Of a stretch of 64,000 nucleotides of DNA, positions 1 to 8,629 are shown piece by piece (the first letter of the stretch is position 1; each line of letters opens with the position of its first letter). The position numbers and the translations under genes are program-made. Under the pieces are notes generated by a model. That model had not been told where the DNA came from. It searched no databases and saw nothing but the letters and a program-made list of their open reading frames with translations. Source of the DNA: Streptosporangium canum (lineage in GTDB: Bacteria; Actinomycetota; Actinomycetes; Streptosporangiales; Streptosporangiaceae); the NCBI RefSeq assembly GCF_900113865.1, contig NZ_FOQY01000003.1, forward strand, positions 1 through 64,000. The letters run 5' to 3'.

Positions 1-189
1 TTTCCCGACTGAAAGCACCCGGACTCTCATCCGGATGTATCAACCAAAGGAATCCGTCCCCCACCAGAGATGGGTTGGACGGGGTTGTGCTTCATGCACT
101 GGCTTTTAACACACTGTTGAGTTCTCAAGAAACGGACGCGTTCTCCGTCGCCGTGACCGTGGTCCCGGCTTCAGGGCGTTCCATTCCGT
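1..189 (-). ncRNA. Pre-16S rRNA leader (5' part of an rRNA operon leaving the window)
   Basis: Read on the minus strand, this stretch carries the conserved actinobacterial rRNA leader: a TTGAGAACTCAACAGTGTG segment (about 137-109), then the AAGCCAGTGCATGAAGC block and a purine-rich stretch leading off the left edge. Such leaders sit between the rRNA promoters and the mature 16S gene and hold antitermination and processing signals. The mature 16S gene itself must lie beyond position 1, so only the leader is visible. Recognition is by similarity to remembered actinobacterial leaders, not by alignment. Confidence 0.72.
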
Positions 190-195
190 ATCTCT

Positions 196-225
196 ATCTT
201 ACCAGATCCGCCCGGTCCGTGTCAA
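196..225 (-). promoter_or_regulatory. Strong rRNA promoter, sigma-70 type
   Basis: On the minus strand TTGACA (225-220) and TAAGAT (201-196) are separated by 18 bp, so transcription should start near 189 and enter the rRNA leader. A perfect -35 box directly ahead of an rRNA leader is typical of rrn promoters. Confidence 0.8.
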
Positions 226-270
226 ACTGTCGCTTTTCGCTTCAGCCGATCCGAACCCGCCGAATCCGTT

Positions 271-336
271 AGGATATCGACCGCCCCGTTTCCGGAGCAA
301 CCCTTCTAACTTACTCCGACATCCGGCTCTTGTCGA
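271..336 (-). promoter_or_regulatory. Two further candidate tandem rRNA promoters
   Basis: Upstream of the main promoter on the minus strand lie TCGACA (336-331) with TAAGTT (313-308), 17 bp apart, and a weaker TTGCTC (300-295) with TATCCT (276-271), 18 bp apart. Actinobacterial rrn operons commonly have several tandem promoters, so these are plausible but weaker matches. Nothing else was recognised between 337 and 519. Confidence 0.35.
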
Positions 337-519
337 ATCGGATCCTGCCGAGACGCACGCGTCCCAGTAGGGGGATGTGATCAGAAGGGGTTCCCGGGGC
401 CTTGGCGATCTCCGCCAACCCCCTCGGGCCTGTGAACTCTATGTACGCCGTCCCATCCCGTCAAATCGATGGCTCCGTGGCGGGGGACGTGTTTACGTCC
501 TGGTGGGTAGGGACTCGAT

Positions 520-1572
520 ATGACGGACCAAAGATCGGTACCCCGGGCCCTCATCGTGCTGCTCTGCACCGCAGGTGCCGTGGTCACGCTGGCCGGCATC
601 AGAGAGGTCGGGTCGATCGTCGGCCCCGTGCTCCTGGCCCTGGTGCTCGTCCTGGCGGTCTCCCCCGTCCGGACCTGGCTGCAGAGACGCGGCGCCCCCG
701 GATGGACGCTGGTCGCGGTCCCACTGGCCCTGGTGCTGCTCCTGCTGTTCGGCATGGTGGCCATCCTGACCGTCGCGGTCGCGGAGACGGCGAACCTCGC
801 CTCGACCTACGGTTCGGAGTTCAACCGGCTCGTCGCCGGGCTGCAGAACCTCGCGACGAGGTTCGGCGTCGGCACCGACCAGGTGAACCAGACGATCAAA
901 TCGTTCGACCTGGGCAAGGTCCTCACACTCGTCCAGGGATTCGCCAGCGGGCTGCTCGGCGTGTTCACCAGCCTGATCCTCATCGTCGTCCTGCTGCTGG
1001 CCATGTGCCTGGACGCGCAGCCCCTCTCCCGGGTCCTCGCCGCCGGCGCCGCCTCCCGCCCCCTGCTCGTCCGGGCGCTCAGCGACTTCGCCCACAAGAC
1101 CCGCCGCTATCTCATCGTCTCGACCGTCTTCGGCCTCATCTGCTCCGTGCTGGACGTGGCCGCGCTGTGGATGCTCGGCGTGCCGCTGCCCCTGCTCTGG
1201 GGCGTGCTGGCACTGATCACCAACTACATCCCGAACCTGGGGTTCATCCTCGGGCTCATCCCGCCCGCCCTGCTCGGCCTGCTCGAAGGCGGGCCCAAGA
1301 CCATGCTCCTCGTGATCGCCTCCTACCTGGCGATCAACTTCGTGGTCCAGTCGCTGATCCAGCCCAAGTTCCTCGGCGACGCCGTGGGCCTGTCCACGAC
1401 CATGACGCTGCTCTCCCTCCTGGTGTGGGCGTTCGTGCTCGGCCCACTGGGCGCGCTGCTCGCCATCCCGCTCAGCCTGCTGGCCCGCGCGCTGCTGATC
1501 GACAGCGATCCCGACGGCCAATGGGCAGCGGCTCTCATCTCCGGAGAAGTCCCCGCCGACGAGCGACCTTGA
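520..1572 (+). CDS. AI-2E family (PerM-like) transporter
   Basis: A 350-residue integral membrane protein. Hydrophobic segments begin right after the N-terminus (residues about 8-48), two more follow near 65-90, and a cluster of helices fills 145-330, the layout of the AI-2E/PerM family with a soluble stretch between the second and third helix groups. The family is linked to export of autoinducer-2 or to Na+/H+ exchange; the substrate cannot be told from sequence. An AGGGA motif precedes the ATG. Its last 38 bases overlap the end of the convergent response regulator, so the two transcripts are antisense at their 3' ends. Confidence 0.85.
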   Translation: MTDQRSVPRALIVLLCTAGAVVTLAGIREVGSIVGPVLLALVLVLAVSPVRTWLQRRGAPGWTLVAVPLALVLLLLFGMVAILTVAVAETANLASTYGSEFNRLVAGLQNLATRFGVGTDQVNQTIKSFDLGKVLTLVQGFASGLLGVFTSLILIVVLLLAMCLDAQPLSRVLAAGAASRPLLVRALSDFAHKTRRYLIVSTVFGLICSVLDVAALWMLGVPLPLLWGVLALITNYIPNLGFILGLIPPALLGLLEGGPKTMLLVIASYLAINFVVQSLIQPKFLGDAVGLSTTMTLLSLLVWAFVLGPLGALLAIPLSLLARALLIDSDPDGQWAAALISGEVPADERP

Positions 1573-2152
1573 CCGCTCCGGTGCGGTTGTCCACCTCCAG
1601 CTTCGCGTAGATGTGCACCAGGTGGCTCTTCACCGTGGCCTCGCTGATGAACAGCTCGCGGGCGATCTGCCGGTTCGACAGGCCGTCGGCGACCAGCAGG
1701 ACGATCTCCACCTCCCGCGGGGAGAGCGACGCCCGCGGTGACCGCATCCTGGTGACCAGCCTGGCCGCCACCGGTGGAGCGAGGATGGTCTCCCCCCGGG
1801 CCACCGCCCGGATGGCGTCGAGCAGGTCGTCGGTGGGGGCGTCCTTCAGCAGGTAGCCCGCGGCCCCGGCCTCGATGGCGGCGAAGATGTCGCCGTCGGT
1901 GTCATAGGTGGTCAGCACCAGGACCCGGGGTGGACGCGGCAGGCCGCCGATCAGCCGGGTGCTCTCCGCGCCGGACATCCCGGCCCCCAGGCGCAGGTCC
2001 ATCAGCACGACGTCCGCACCGGGTGCCAGCCGTACCGCTTCCTCGCCGGTGGCGGCCTCGCCGGTCACGGCCATGTCGCCGGCCTGGTCGAAGACCGCGC
2101 GCAGGCCCTTGCGGACGACGGGGTGGTCGTCGACGAGCAGCAGGCGGATCAC
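1535..2152 (-). CDS. NarL/FixJ-type response regulator
   Basis: A 205-residue two-domain regulator. The receiver domain shows the acidic pair D8-D9, phosphoacceptor D52 in the VLMDLRLG segment, T80 and K102. The C-terminal LuxR-type helix-turn-helix runs from about 142 (LSPRE) through the recognition helix near ISEATVKSHL. It is the transcriptional output of the histidine kinase directly upstream, whose stop codon overlaps its start in an ATGA junction (2149-2152), so the two are translationally coupled. The divergent ABC exporter genes upstream of the kinase are the likeliest target, by position only. Confidence 0.93.
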   Translation of the reverse strand: MIRLLLVDDHPVVRKGLRAVFDQAGDMAVTGEAATGEEAVRLAPGADVVLMDLRLGAGMSGAESTRLIGGLPRPPRVLVLTTYDTDGDIFAAIEAGAAGYLLKDAPTDDLLDAIRAVARGETILAPPVAARLVTRMRSPRASLSPREVEIVLLVADGLSNRQIARELFISEATVKSHLVHIYAKLEVDNRTGAVKVARRRGLLRR

Positions 2153-3225
2153 GGCACGGGGAGGGTGACGGCCAGCGCCGTACCGAGGCCGGGGGCGGAC
2201 TCGACGGTGACGGCGCCGCCGAGTTCGGCGGCGCGGTCGCGGATGAAGCCGAGGCCGTTGCCCGATCGGGTCAGCGGGTCGAAACCGCGCCCGTCGTCCA
2301 CGATGTCCATCGCCACCTCGTCCTCCATGTAGGTCAGTGTGAGCGCGGCCCTGGCCGCCTCCGCGTGCCGGGAGACGTTCGCGAGCCCGCCCTGGGCGAT
2401 CCTCAGCAGTGCGACCTCGGCCCGGCGGGGCAGCGTGTACGGCTCACCGTCGAGCTGGAAGGCGGCTCCCTCCCGGGAGCAGAGGCGGCGCAGCGCCTCC
2501 TCCAGGGAGCCGTCCAGGCCCGGGGGGGTGAGGGCGTGGACGAAGCGGCGGGCCTCGGCGAGGTTGTCCTCGGCCGCGCGCATCGCCTCCTCCACGTATC
2601 CGGCCGGGTCCGGCGGGGCGGCGCGGAGCAGCAGGACGATGCTGGACAGCCCCTGGGCGAGGGTGTCGTGGATCTCCCTGGCCAGCCGCTGGCGCTCGGC
2701 GAGCACCCCGGCCTCGTGCTGGGTCTCGGCCAGCTCGGCACGTGTGCGGGTGAGCTCGTCGATGAGGCTCCGGCGGCGCTCGCTCTCCCGGTACAGGGCC
2801 GCGTAGCCCGTGACCATGAGGACCGCCGCCATCGCGCCGATGGCCGGGCCGACCACCTGGGCGGGGTTGAGCGCGGGGCCGTGCGCGGCGAGCGTGCCGA
2901 CGGTGACCGCGGTGACGGCGATCACGGCGGGGACGCCGGCGCGCGGCGGCAGCAGGTGCATGCAGAGGAAGAACAGCGGGAACGCCAGCCAGACGAAGTC
3001 CGTGGTGAGCACGCCGAGCAGCGTCCAGACCACGACGACGGCGGCCAGCCAGACCAGCGACGCCGTACGGCGCCGGCCGAGGGTGAGGCCGGCCGTGTAG
3101 ACGGCTCCGAGCAGAGCGCCCCCGGACAGTGCCGCCCATGAGCCGGACACGCGGGTCAGGCCGATCGCGAGCAGCACGTAGAACACGCCGTGCAGGCCGG
3201 CCCTGAGCGTCCGCATCGCGGGCAC
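2149..3225 (-). CDS. DesK/NarX-type sensor histidine kinase
   Basis: The N-terminal half holds roughly five to six hydrophobic segments, followed by a coiled region and a HisKA_3 dimerisation domain with the phosphoacceptor His in REIHDTLAQG. The HATPase domain follows, with the GNGLGFIRDRA G-box near the end. The GTG at 3225 is preferred because GGGAGGGG lies 8 bp upstream of it; ATG codons at 3243 and 3216 are alternatives (up to 364 aa). It phosphorylates the response regulator it overlaps by 4 bp. The ligand is unknown; kinases of this shape next to MacB-like exporters often respond to envelope stress or antibiotics. Confidence 0.9.
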   Translation of the reverse strand: MPAMRTLRAGLHGVFYVLLAIGLTRVSGSWAALSGGALLGAVYTAGLTLGRRRTASLVWLAAVVVVWTLLGVLTTDFVWLAFPLFFLCMHLLPPRAGVPAVIAVTAVTVGTLAAHGPALNPAQVVGPAIGAMAAVLMVTGYAALYRESERRRSLIDELTRTRAELAETQHEAGVLAERQRLAREIHDTLAQGLSSIVLLLRAAPPDPAGYVEEAMRAAEDNLAEARRFVHALTPPGLDGSLEEALRRLCSREGAAFQLDGEPYTLPRRAEVALLRIAQGGLANVSRHAEAARAALTLTYMEDEVAMDIVDDGRGFDPLTRSGNGLGFIRDRAAELGGAVTVESAPGLGTALAVTLPVP

Positions 3226-3383
3226 CTCGAATTCCCCTCCCATATGTCCAGGTTAAGAGGGGTGTGAGGGGTGCTCGTATCCATCCTTCGGTTGATTCAC
3301 GGGCCGACCGGAGTCGCGATGCCCCGGGTGGGCCGGACCGGAGAGCCTGGCGGAAGTCACCAGGCAACCGACCGGAGATCCAC

Positions 3384-4379
3384 TTGTTCATCGCACTGAG
3401 AGACATCCGTTTCGCCAGAGGACGGTTCGCCCTCATGGGGTCCGTCGTGGCGCTCATCACCTTGCTGGTCGTCCTGCTGTCCGGGCTCACCGCCGGACTC
3501 GCCGGGGAGAACATCTCCGCCGTCGAGAACCTGAGAGGCGACCGGATCGCGTTCGGCAGCGAGAAGATCTCCTTCTCCGGCAGCACGGTCACCGCCGCGC
3601 AGTGGAAGGGCCTGGGCGGGCAGCCGCTGGGGATCACGCAGACCCGGCTCACCCATGACGGCACGGACCAGGCGGTCGCGGTCTTCGGCTCGGAGTCCCT
3701 GGGTCCGGTCCGGCAGGCAGACGGCGAGCTGGCCGTCTCACCGGACCTCGGCCTGGCCGTCGGGGACACCGCGACGATCGGCGGCCGGCCGTACCGGGTC
3801 ACCGCGCTCGGCCCGGACGACTCCTACGGGCACACGCCCGTGGTGTGGTCCACGCTCACGGACTGGCAGCGCATCGCGCACGCCGGGGCGGACACCGCGA
3901 CCGTGGCCGTGCTGAGCGGCGACGCCTCCGGGCCCGTGCCGGGCACCTACCCCGTCACCAAGGAGGAGTCGCTGGCCGGGATCGGCTCCTACACCTCGGA
4001 GAACGGCTCGCTGACGATGATGCGTGGACTGCTGTTCGCCATCTCGGCGCTGGTCATCGGGGCGTTCTTCACCGTGTGGACCGTCCAGCGCCAGGGCGAC
4101 ATCGCCATCATGAAGGCCCTCGGCGCGTCGAGCGGCTATCTGATGCGCGACGCCCTGTCCCAGGCGCTGATCGTGCTGGCGGCCGGTGGCGGGATCGGCG
4201 GGGCCGCCGGGCTCGGGGCCGGGGCGCTCGCCGGACGGGTCATGCCGTTCACGGTGGACGTCTCGACGACGTTCGTGCCGGTGCTTGCCATGATCGCCCT
4301 CGGTATGGCGGGGGCCGTGCTCGCCGTCCGCCGCATCACCTCCGTCGACCCGCTGATCGCCCTGGGGAGCGCCCGATGA
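3384..4379 (+). CDS. FtsX/MacB-like ABC transporter permease
   Basis: A membrane protein of 331 residues if started at TTG 3384, which has GGAG 6 bp upstream and begins directly at the conserved LFIALRDIRFARGRF entry of such permeases; an upstream ATG at 3264 would add an implausible Arg/Pro-rich tail. One helix near the N-terminus, a large extracytoplasmic domain (about 45-215) and three C-terminal helices (about 225-320) match the FtsX-like four-helix architecture. The final bases overlap the start of the ATPase gene, giving a coupled exporter pair probably controlled by the adjacent divergent two-component system. Confidence 0.88.
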   Translation: MFIALRDIRFARGRFALMGSVVALITLLVVLLSGLTAGLAGENISAVENLRGDRIAFGSEKISFSGSTVTAAQWKGLGGQPLGITQTRLTHDGTDQAVAVFGSESLGPVRQADGELAVSPDLGLAVGDTATIGGRPYRVTALGPDDSYGHTPVVWSTLTDWQRIAHAGADTATVAVLSGDASGPVPGTYPVTKEESLAGIGSYTSENGSLTMMRGLLFAISALVIGAFFTVWTVQRQGDIAIMKALGASSGYLMRDALSQALIVLAAGGGIGGAAGLGAGALAGRVMPFTVDVSTTFVPVLAMIALGMAGAVLAVRRITSVDPLIALGSAR

Positions 4380-5086
4380 GCCTGGAACTGACTGACCTGC
4401 GCCTGACCTACGCCGACGGCGACAGCACGCTGGTCGCGCTCGACGACGTGTCGCTGACCGTCGGGCCCGGTGAGCTGGTCGCGGTGGTCGGCCCCTCGGG
4501 GTCCGGCAAGTCCAGCCTGCTGGCGGTCGCCGGGACCCTGCTGCGGCCCGACTCCGGCCGGGTGCTCATCGGCGGGACCGACGCCTCGCGGCTCGGTGAC
4601 AGGGAACGTACGGCGCTGCGCAGGCAGCGGATCGGCATCGTCTTCCAGCAGGCCAACCTGATCTCCTCGCTCACCGCGCTCGAACAGTTGCAGGTCATGG
4701 ACCACATGCGGGGCGGGCGGTCCGGCAAGGCCGCGGACCTGCTGCGGGCGGTGGGGCTGGACGGCAAGGAGAACCGGCGGCCGCACCAGCTCTCCGGGGG
4801 CGAGCGGCAGCGGGTCAACATCGCCCGCGCGCTGATGAGCGATCCGGCCGTGCTGCTGGTCGACGAGCCCACCTCCGCCCTGGACCACGCGCGCGGCACG
4901 GAGGTGATGCGACTGCTGGCGGAGCTGACCGGGGAACGCGCCGTGGCGACGCTGCTGGTCACCCACGACGTCGCGCAGATCGGCCACGCGCATCGGGTGA
5001 CGGAGATGGATGACGGCCGGCTGTCGGAGCGGCCGCCCGGTCTCACACCGGGGGTCCCGGCGACGTCACGGTCGGGAGGCCGGTAG
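4376..5086 (+). CDS. ABC transporter ATP-binding protein, LolD/MacB type
   Basis: A 236-residue ATPase. The Walker A motif GPSGSGKSS is near residues 39-47, the Q-loop lies in FQQANLI, the signature is LSGGERQRV and Walker B is LLVDEPTSALD, with the switch His in LLVTHD. The start ATG overlaps the permease stop by 4 bp. Together they form a two-component exporter of the LolCDE/MacB class that probably exports a lipoprotein, peptide or drug; the substrate is not evident. Confidence 0.93.
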   Translation: MSLELTDLRLTYADGDSTLVALDDVSLTVGPGELVAVVGPSGSGKSSLLAVAGTLLRPDSGRVLIGGTDASRLGDRERTALRRQRIGIVFQQANLISSLTALEQLQVMDHMRGGRSGKAADLLRAVGLDGKENRRPHQLSGGERQRVNIARALMSDPAVLLVDEPTSALDHARGTEVMRLLAELTGERAVATLLVTHDVAQIGHAHRVTEMDDGRLSERPPGLTPGVPATSRSGGR

Positions 5087-5105
5087 CGCGCCGGCGCGCC
5101 GACGC

Positions 5106-5131
5106 GACGTCACGGCATGACGTCACGGCAT
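5106..5131. repeat. 13-bp tandem repeat containing TGACGTCA
   Basis: The 13-mer gacgtcacggcat occurs at 5106-5118 and again at 5119-5131, creating the palindrome TGACGTCA at the junction. A partial copy (gacgtcacgg) lies inside the end of the preceding ABC gene at 5062. It sits about 95 bp before the AraC-type regulator, so it could be an operator or only a slippage product. Confidence 0.6.
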
Positions 5132-5222
5132 TACGCCATTGCGGCGTCGCGGCGTCGCGGCCGGGGGACGGTGGCGCGCCGGTCGCGCACCGCCGGGTCC
5201 CGGCCGGTCATAGCCTGGGAGG

Positions 5223-5933
5223 ATGTATCGAGAGTGGGCTCCGGATCTGGCGATCGCCGGGCGAGTGACCTGCCTCTGGACGTCGACGGCGACCTCGGCG
5301 GGGACGAAGCTGGTGCTTCCCGACGGTTCCGTCGATCTGATCTGGGGGCCGGACGGGCCGCGGGTCGCCGGCCCCGACACAGGGCCGCAGCCCGTACGGA
5401 TGTCCCCCGGTGACCGCTACGTCGGGATCCGCTTCCGGCCGGGCGCGGTGGGCGAGGTGTTCGGTGTGCCGGTCGAGGCCCTGCGTGACCTGCGGGTGCC
5501 GCTGGCCGAGCTGGGCGTGCTGCCGGAGCTGACGGCCGGCACCATGCGGAATGCCCCGGGTGTGCTGCCGGGGCTGACGGCCGGCACCATGCAGGAGGCC
5601 CTGGCCGTACGGCTGCGCGCGACGCCCGCGCCCGACCCGGCCGCGCCGGCGATCGCGGCGGCGCTGGGAGCCGGGAAGAGCGTCGCGGAGGTGGCCTGGG
5701 ATCTCGGGCTCGGCGAGCGGCAGCTCCACCGGCGATCACTGCGGGCCTTCGGGTACGGGCCCAAGGTGCTGCAGCGGGTGGTCCGGTTCCAGCGGGCGCT
5801 GCGACTGGCCCGGCGCGGGACCGCGCTGGCCGAGGTGGCTGCGGCCAGTGGATACGCCGACCAGGCGCACCTGGCCAACGAGGTCAGGCGGCTGGCCGGG
5901 GTCCCCCTGGGCCGGCTCCTGGGCCGGACGTGA
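5223..5933 (+). CDS. AraC-family transcriptional regulator
   Basis: A 236-residue protein. The N-terminal domain (about 1-105, beginning MYREWAPDLA) resembles the DUF6597/ligand-sensing part of AraC regulators that often accompany small-molecule or stress genes. The C-terminal double helix-turn-helix spans about 140-233, with the conserved RVVRFQRAL and ASGYADQAHLANEVRRLAG segments. The inter-domain linker holds a 15-residue tandem duplication (GVLPxLTAGTM) from a 45-bp repeat at 5514/5559. No obvious target gene adjoins it; the following gene is on the other strand. Confidence 0.88.
   Translation: MYREWAPDLAIAGRVTCLWTSTATSAGTKLVLPDGSVDLIWGPDGPRVAGPDTGPQPVRMSPGDRYVGIRFRPGAVGEVFGVPVEALRDLRVPLAELGVLPELTAGTMRNAPGVLPGLTAGTMQEALAVRLRATPAPDPAAPAIAAALGAGKSVAEVAWDLGLGERQLHRRSLRAFGYGPKVLQRVVRFQRALRLARRGTALAEVAAASGYADQAHLANEVRRLAGVPLGRLLGRT
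5514..5603 (+). repeat. 45-bp in-frame tandem duplication in the AraC gene
   Basis: Two copies, 5514-5558 and 5559-5603, begin GGCGTGCTGCCG / GGTGTGCTGCCG and share the GCTGACGGCCGGCACCATG core. The period is exactly 45 bp, so reading frame is kept and 15 residues are duplicated in the linker between the sensing and DNA-binding domains. Confidence 0.8.
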
Positions 5934-6021
5934 CGGAGATCCGGCGGGGCCCGCGGTCCACGGCCGTCTCAATCGCCTGACCGCGGAGGCGCCGGGGGCA
6001 GCCGGGCCGGATCGATGCCGG

Positions 6022-6049
6022 GCCCGATCAGCGTGGCCCGATCAGCGTG
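6022..6049. repeat. 14-bp tandem repeat in intergenic DNA
   Basis: The 14-mer gcccgatcagcgtg occurs at 6022-6035 and 6036-6049, and a third degenerate copy (gcccgatcagtgcg) follows near 6066. It lies between the AraC and PhzF genes. Confidence 0.6.
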
Positions 6050-6111
6050 GCCCGGTCGCCGCCGGGCCCGATCAGTGCGGACCCGCCGCCCCGTCGGGCC
6101 CGGCGCGGGAC

Positions 6112-6954
6112 CTACATCGCGACGGCTCCGCCGCTCACCCTGGTGCGCCCGTCGGCCTCGGCGATGGAGACCTTCAGCTCGCTGGGCTGTCCCATGTCGA
6201 CGCCCTGGATGATCGTGAACTCGTCCGAGCCGGTCCCCAGGATCCGGAGGTAACCGCCGAAGGCGGCGGCCGCGGCACCGGTGGCCGGGTCTTCGACGAC
6301 GCCGCCGATCGGGAAGGGGTTGCGCGAGTGGAAGCGCCCGTCGCTCTCCCGCCAGAACAGGTTCACCGTCGTCCAGCCCTCGCGCGTCATGATCGAGCGC
6401 AGGCCGTCGAAGTCGTAGTCGAGGTCCGCGAGGCGCTCGCGGGATCCGGCGGCGAGCATGAGGTGATCGTTCCCGGCGAAGGCGACGTGCGGCGGGAACG
6501 CCTTGTCCAGGTCGTCGCGGGACCAGCCGAGCGCCGCGAGCGTCTCGTCCAGCACCGGCTCGGCGACCGGCGTGGAACGCGTGGGCACGCTGGTGAGCGT
6601 GGCGCGCAGCGTCTCTCCGTCGATGAAGGTGTCCACGGCGATCTCGCCGGCGTTGGTGTCGAACGTCAGCCGTCCGATCCCGATCCGCTCGGCCAGGGCG
6701 ACCGAGGTGGCGATCGTGGCGTGGCCGCAGAACGCCACCTCCGCCGAGGGCGCGAAGTAGCGGACGCGGAAGGTGCGGCTCTCGTCGTCACGGCTGGTGA
6801 CGAAGGCGGTCTCGGAGTAGCCGACCTCCGCTGCGACGGCGAGCATCTCGGCGTCGGAGAGCCCCGAGGCGTCGAGGACGACGCCGGCGGGGTTGCCGCC
6901 CTGGGGGTCGTGGGTGAAAGCGGTGTAGCGCAAGATTTCCACGTTGTTCGTCAC
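6112..6954 (-). CDS. PhzF family isomerase/epimerase
   Basis: A 280-residue protein beginning at GTG 6954 (VTNNVEILRYTAF), which gives the usual PhzF length and start; an ATG at 7035 would add a Gly/Arg-rich tail. The fold is two similar halves. The first carries GGNPAGVVLD and the catalytic Glu in GYSETAFV, and the second carries the VEDPATGAAAAAFGGYL motif typical of the family. Members isomerise small carboxylic acids by acid-base catalysis; in phenazine producers the substrate is DHHA. No phenazine genes are nearby, so the substrate here is unknown. No clear ribosome binding site was seen. Confidence 0.88.
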   Translation of the reverse strand: MTNNVEILRYTAFTHDPQGGNPAGVVLDASGLSDAEMLAVAAEVGYSETAFVTSRDDESRTFRVRYFAPSAEVAFCGHATIATSVALAERIGIGRLTFDTNAGEIAVDTFIDGETLRATLTSVPTRSTPVAEPVLDETLAALGWSRDDLDKAFPPHVAFAGNDHLMLAAGSRERLADLDYDFDGLRSIMTREGWTTVNLFWRESDGRFHSRNPFPIGGVVEDPATGAAAAAFGGYLRILGTGSDEFTIIQGVDMGQPSELKVSIAEADGRTRVSGGAVAM

Positions 6955-7154
6955 AGTTCTGAACTTATCCGGCGCGACCCGCCCACGCTCGGAACGGCCG
7001 CCCTCACCGGCAGCGCCCTCACTCCGGCCCGTCACGGGGAGGAGATGAGGCGGGAGGCGCGGGCGTAGGAGCGGCGCTTCTCCACCGTCGGGACGTGCTC
7101 CTCGAACCAGCGGGCCAAGGGTGACGGATCACCCCTGGGGGACGCACCGGATTT

Positions 7155-8504
7155 TCACGCGGAGGCGGGGAGGGGGACGCGCGGCCCGGCGTCCGGCGGC
7201 TCGACGGGGGTCGTGAAGGCGCGGCGGCCCCAGGGCATGGCCAGGGCCAGGATCGGCAGGAGCACGATGGAGCACTGGGCCCAGACCGAGTGCAGCGCCC
7301 ACCAGGTGTTGGTGTCGAACTGGGTCATGTAGAGGTAGCCGTATCCGGCCCAGAGCGAGACGCCGATGATGGCGGGCCAGGCGAAGCGGGTGGGGCGGGC
7401 CACCAGGAACGGCATGAACCACAGCAGGTACTGCGCGCCGAGGCGGGGCGTGACGACCATGAAGGCGAGCAGCAGGGCCGTGGTGAGGTCCACCGGGTCG
7501 GCGCGTCGCCAGAGGAAGGCCACCACCAGCATCGTGACGTAGATCAGTCGCGTGCCGAACGTGGCGATCTCGGGGCTGAGCGTCCAGTCGCCGCCGACCA
7601 TGATCGCGCTGTAGCCCCATTCCCCGACGATCGGCCGGATGTCCTGGATCACATGGATGACCTCGGGGATCTGGCTCAGCGAGGTGCCGGCGAAGACGGG
7701 CAGCGTGACCAGGAAGAAGACCGGGGCGACGCCGGTGGCGACGAACGCGACGGCGCGGGCGCGGAAGGTCGGCAGCAGCAGGAGCATGCCGGGGATCAGC
7801 CAGATCGGCCAGCTCTTGGCGCACAGGGCCAGGCCCATCAGCAGGCCGGCGAGCAGCGCGCGGCGGAGGGTGGCCCGCTCGCCGGGCGCCAGGGCCTGCC
7901 GTACGGCGCCGCCGAGGCCGAGGGCCGACACGCGCTGCCGTACCAGGGCGACCGGGTCGTTCGTGATGCCCGGGCGGTCGGGGGCGCCGGGACCGCGGGC
8001 GACCACGAACGCGGCCACGCCGAAGGCCAGCGCGACCGGCTCGACCTGGCCGTGGACCGCGGCGACGAGCATGGCCAGCGGGTTGCAGGCGTACTGGAAG
8101 GCGCGCAGCGACGCCTTGGACCCGCCGGCGAGCTTGCCGACCAGGGGGATCAGCGCGATGTCGGCCACCACGGTGACCAGCCGGCCGCCGATCTCCCACG
8201 GGATGCCCAGCCAGAGCAGCAGGCCGTACACGTAGGGGATGGTCGGCAGGAAGTGCCAGCCGCCCTCGCTGCCGAGCACGGGGTCCTCACGGTTCAGGAT
8301 CGCCTCGCCTGCGGGCTTGAAGCTCTCCATGAAGTCGACCGGCTGCCAGGTGTCGATCGCCGAGGTGACCATGATGAGCACCCGGAAGCCGATGCCGACC
8401 GCCAGCACGACAAGGAGTGAGGGCCGCCACCCCCTCCACTGGGCGACCAGGGCGAGCACGACACCTGAGACGAGGACGAGCCCCGTGAGAATTGCGTAAT
8501 CCAT
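7155..8504 (-). CDS. GT87-like (DUF2029) polytopic glycosyltransferase
   Basis: A membrane protein of about 449 residues with around 10-12 hydrophobic helices spread over its whole length. An early acidic region after the second helix (IDTWQPVDFMES) resembles the catalytic loop of GT-C fold polyprenyl-phosphate mannosyltransferases, and the segment FQYACNPLAMLVAAVHGQVE is typical of this group. Such enzymes add mannose from a lipid carrier to cell-envelope glycans outside the membrane. The start is uncertain: ATG 8504 begins directly at the first helix, while TTG 8537 adds 11 residues. It lies alone on its strand. Confidence 0.75.
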   Translation of the reverse strand: MDYAILTGLVLVSGVVLALVAQWRGWRPSLLVVLAVGIGFRVLIMVTSAIDTWQPVDFMESFKPAGEAILNREDPVLGSEGGWHFLPTIPYVYGLLLWLGIPWEIGGRLVTVVADIALIPLVGKLAGGSKASLRAFQYACNPLAMLVAAVHGQVEPVALAFGVAAFVVARGPGAPDRPGITNDPVALVRQRVSALGLGGAVRQALAPGERATLRRALLAGLLMGLALCAKSWPIWLIPGMLLLLPTFRARAVAFVATGVAPVFFLVTLPVFAGTSLSQIPEVIHVIQDIRPIVGEWGYSAIMVGGDWTLSPEIATFGTRLIYVTMLVVAFLWRRADPVDLTTALLLAFMVVTPRLGAQYLLWFMPFLVARPTRFAWPAIIGVSLWAGYGYLYMTQFDTNTWWALHSVWAQCSIVLLPILALAMPWGRRAFTTPVEPPDAGPRVPLPASA

Positions 8505-8629
8505 GACAGGTAACAGATTGCCGGAACCCACGACCAACCACCCACCCGGTCGTCAAAACGAGACCAGTCTCTCAGCATTTGTAGCATAGAGTGTTTGAAT
8601 AGTTGCATTTAGTGACATTGGAGGCAGAT

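Noticed and set aside
5087-5222. Eukaryotic-type CRE or methylation significance of TGACGTCA
   Set aside because: The palindrome arises from a 13-bp duplication and no bacterial protein recognising it can be named from the sequence.
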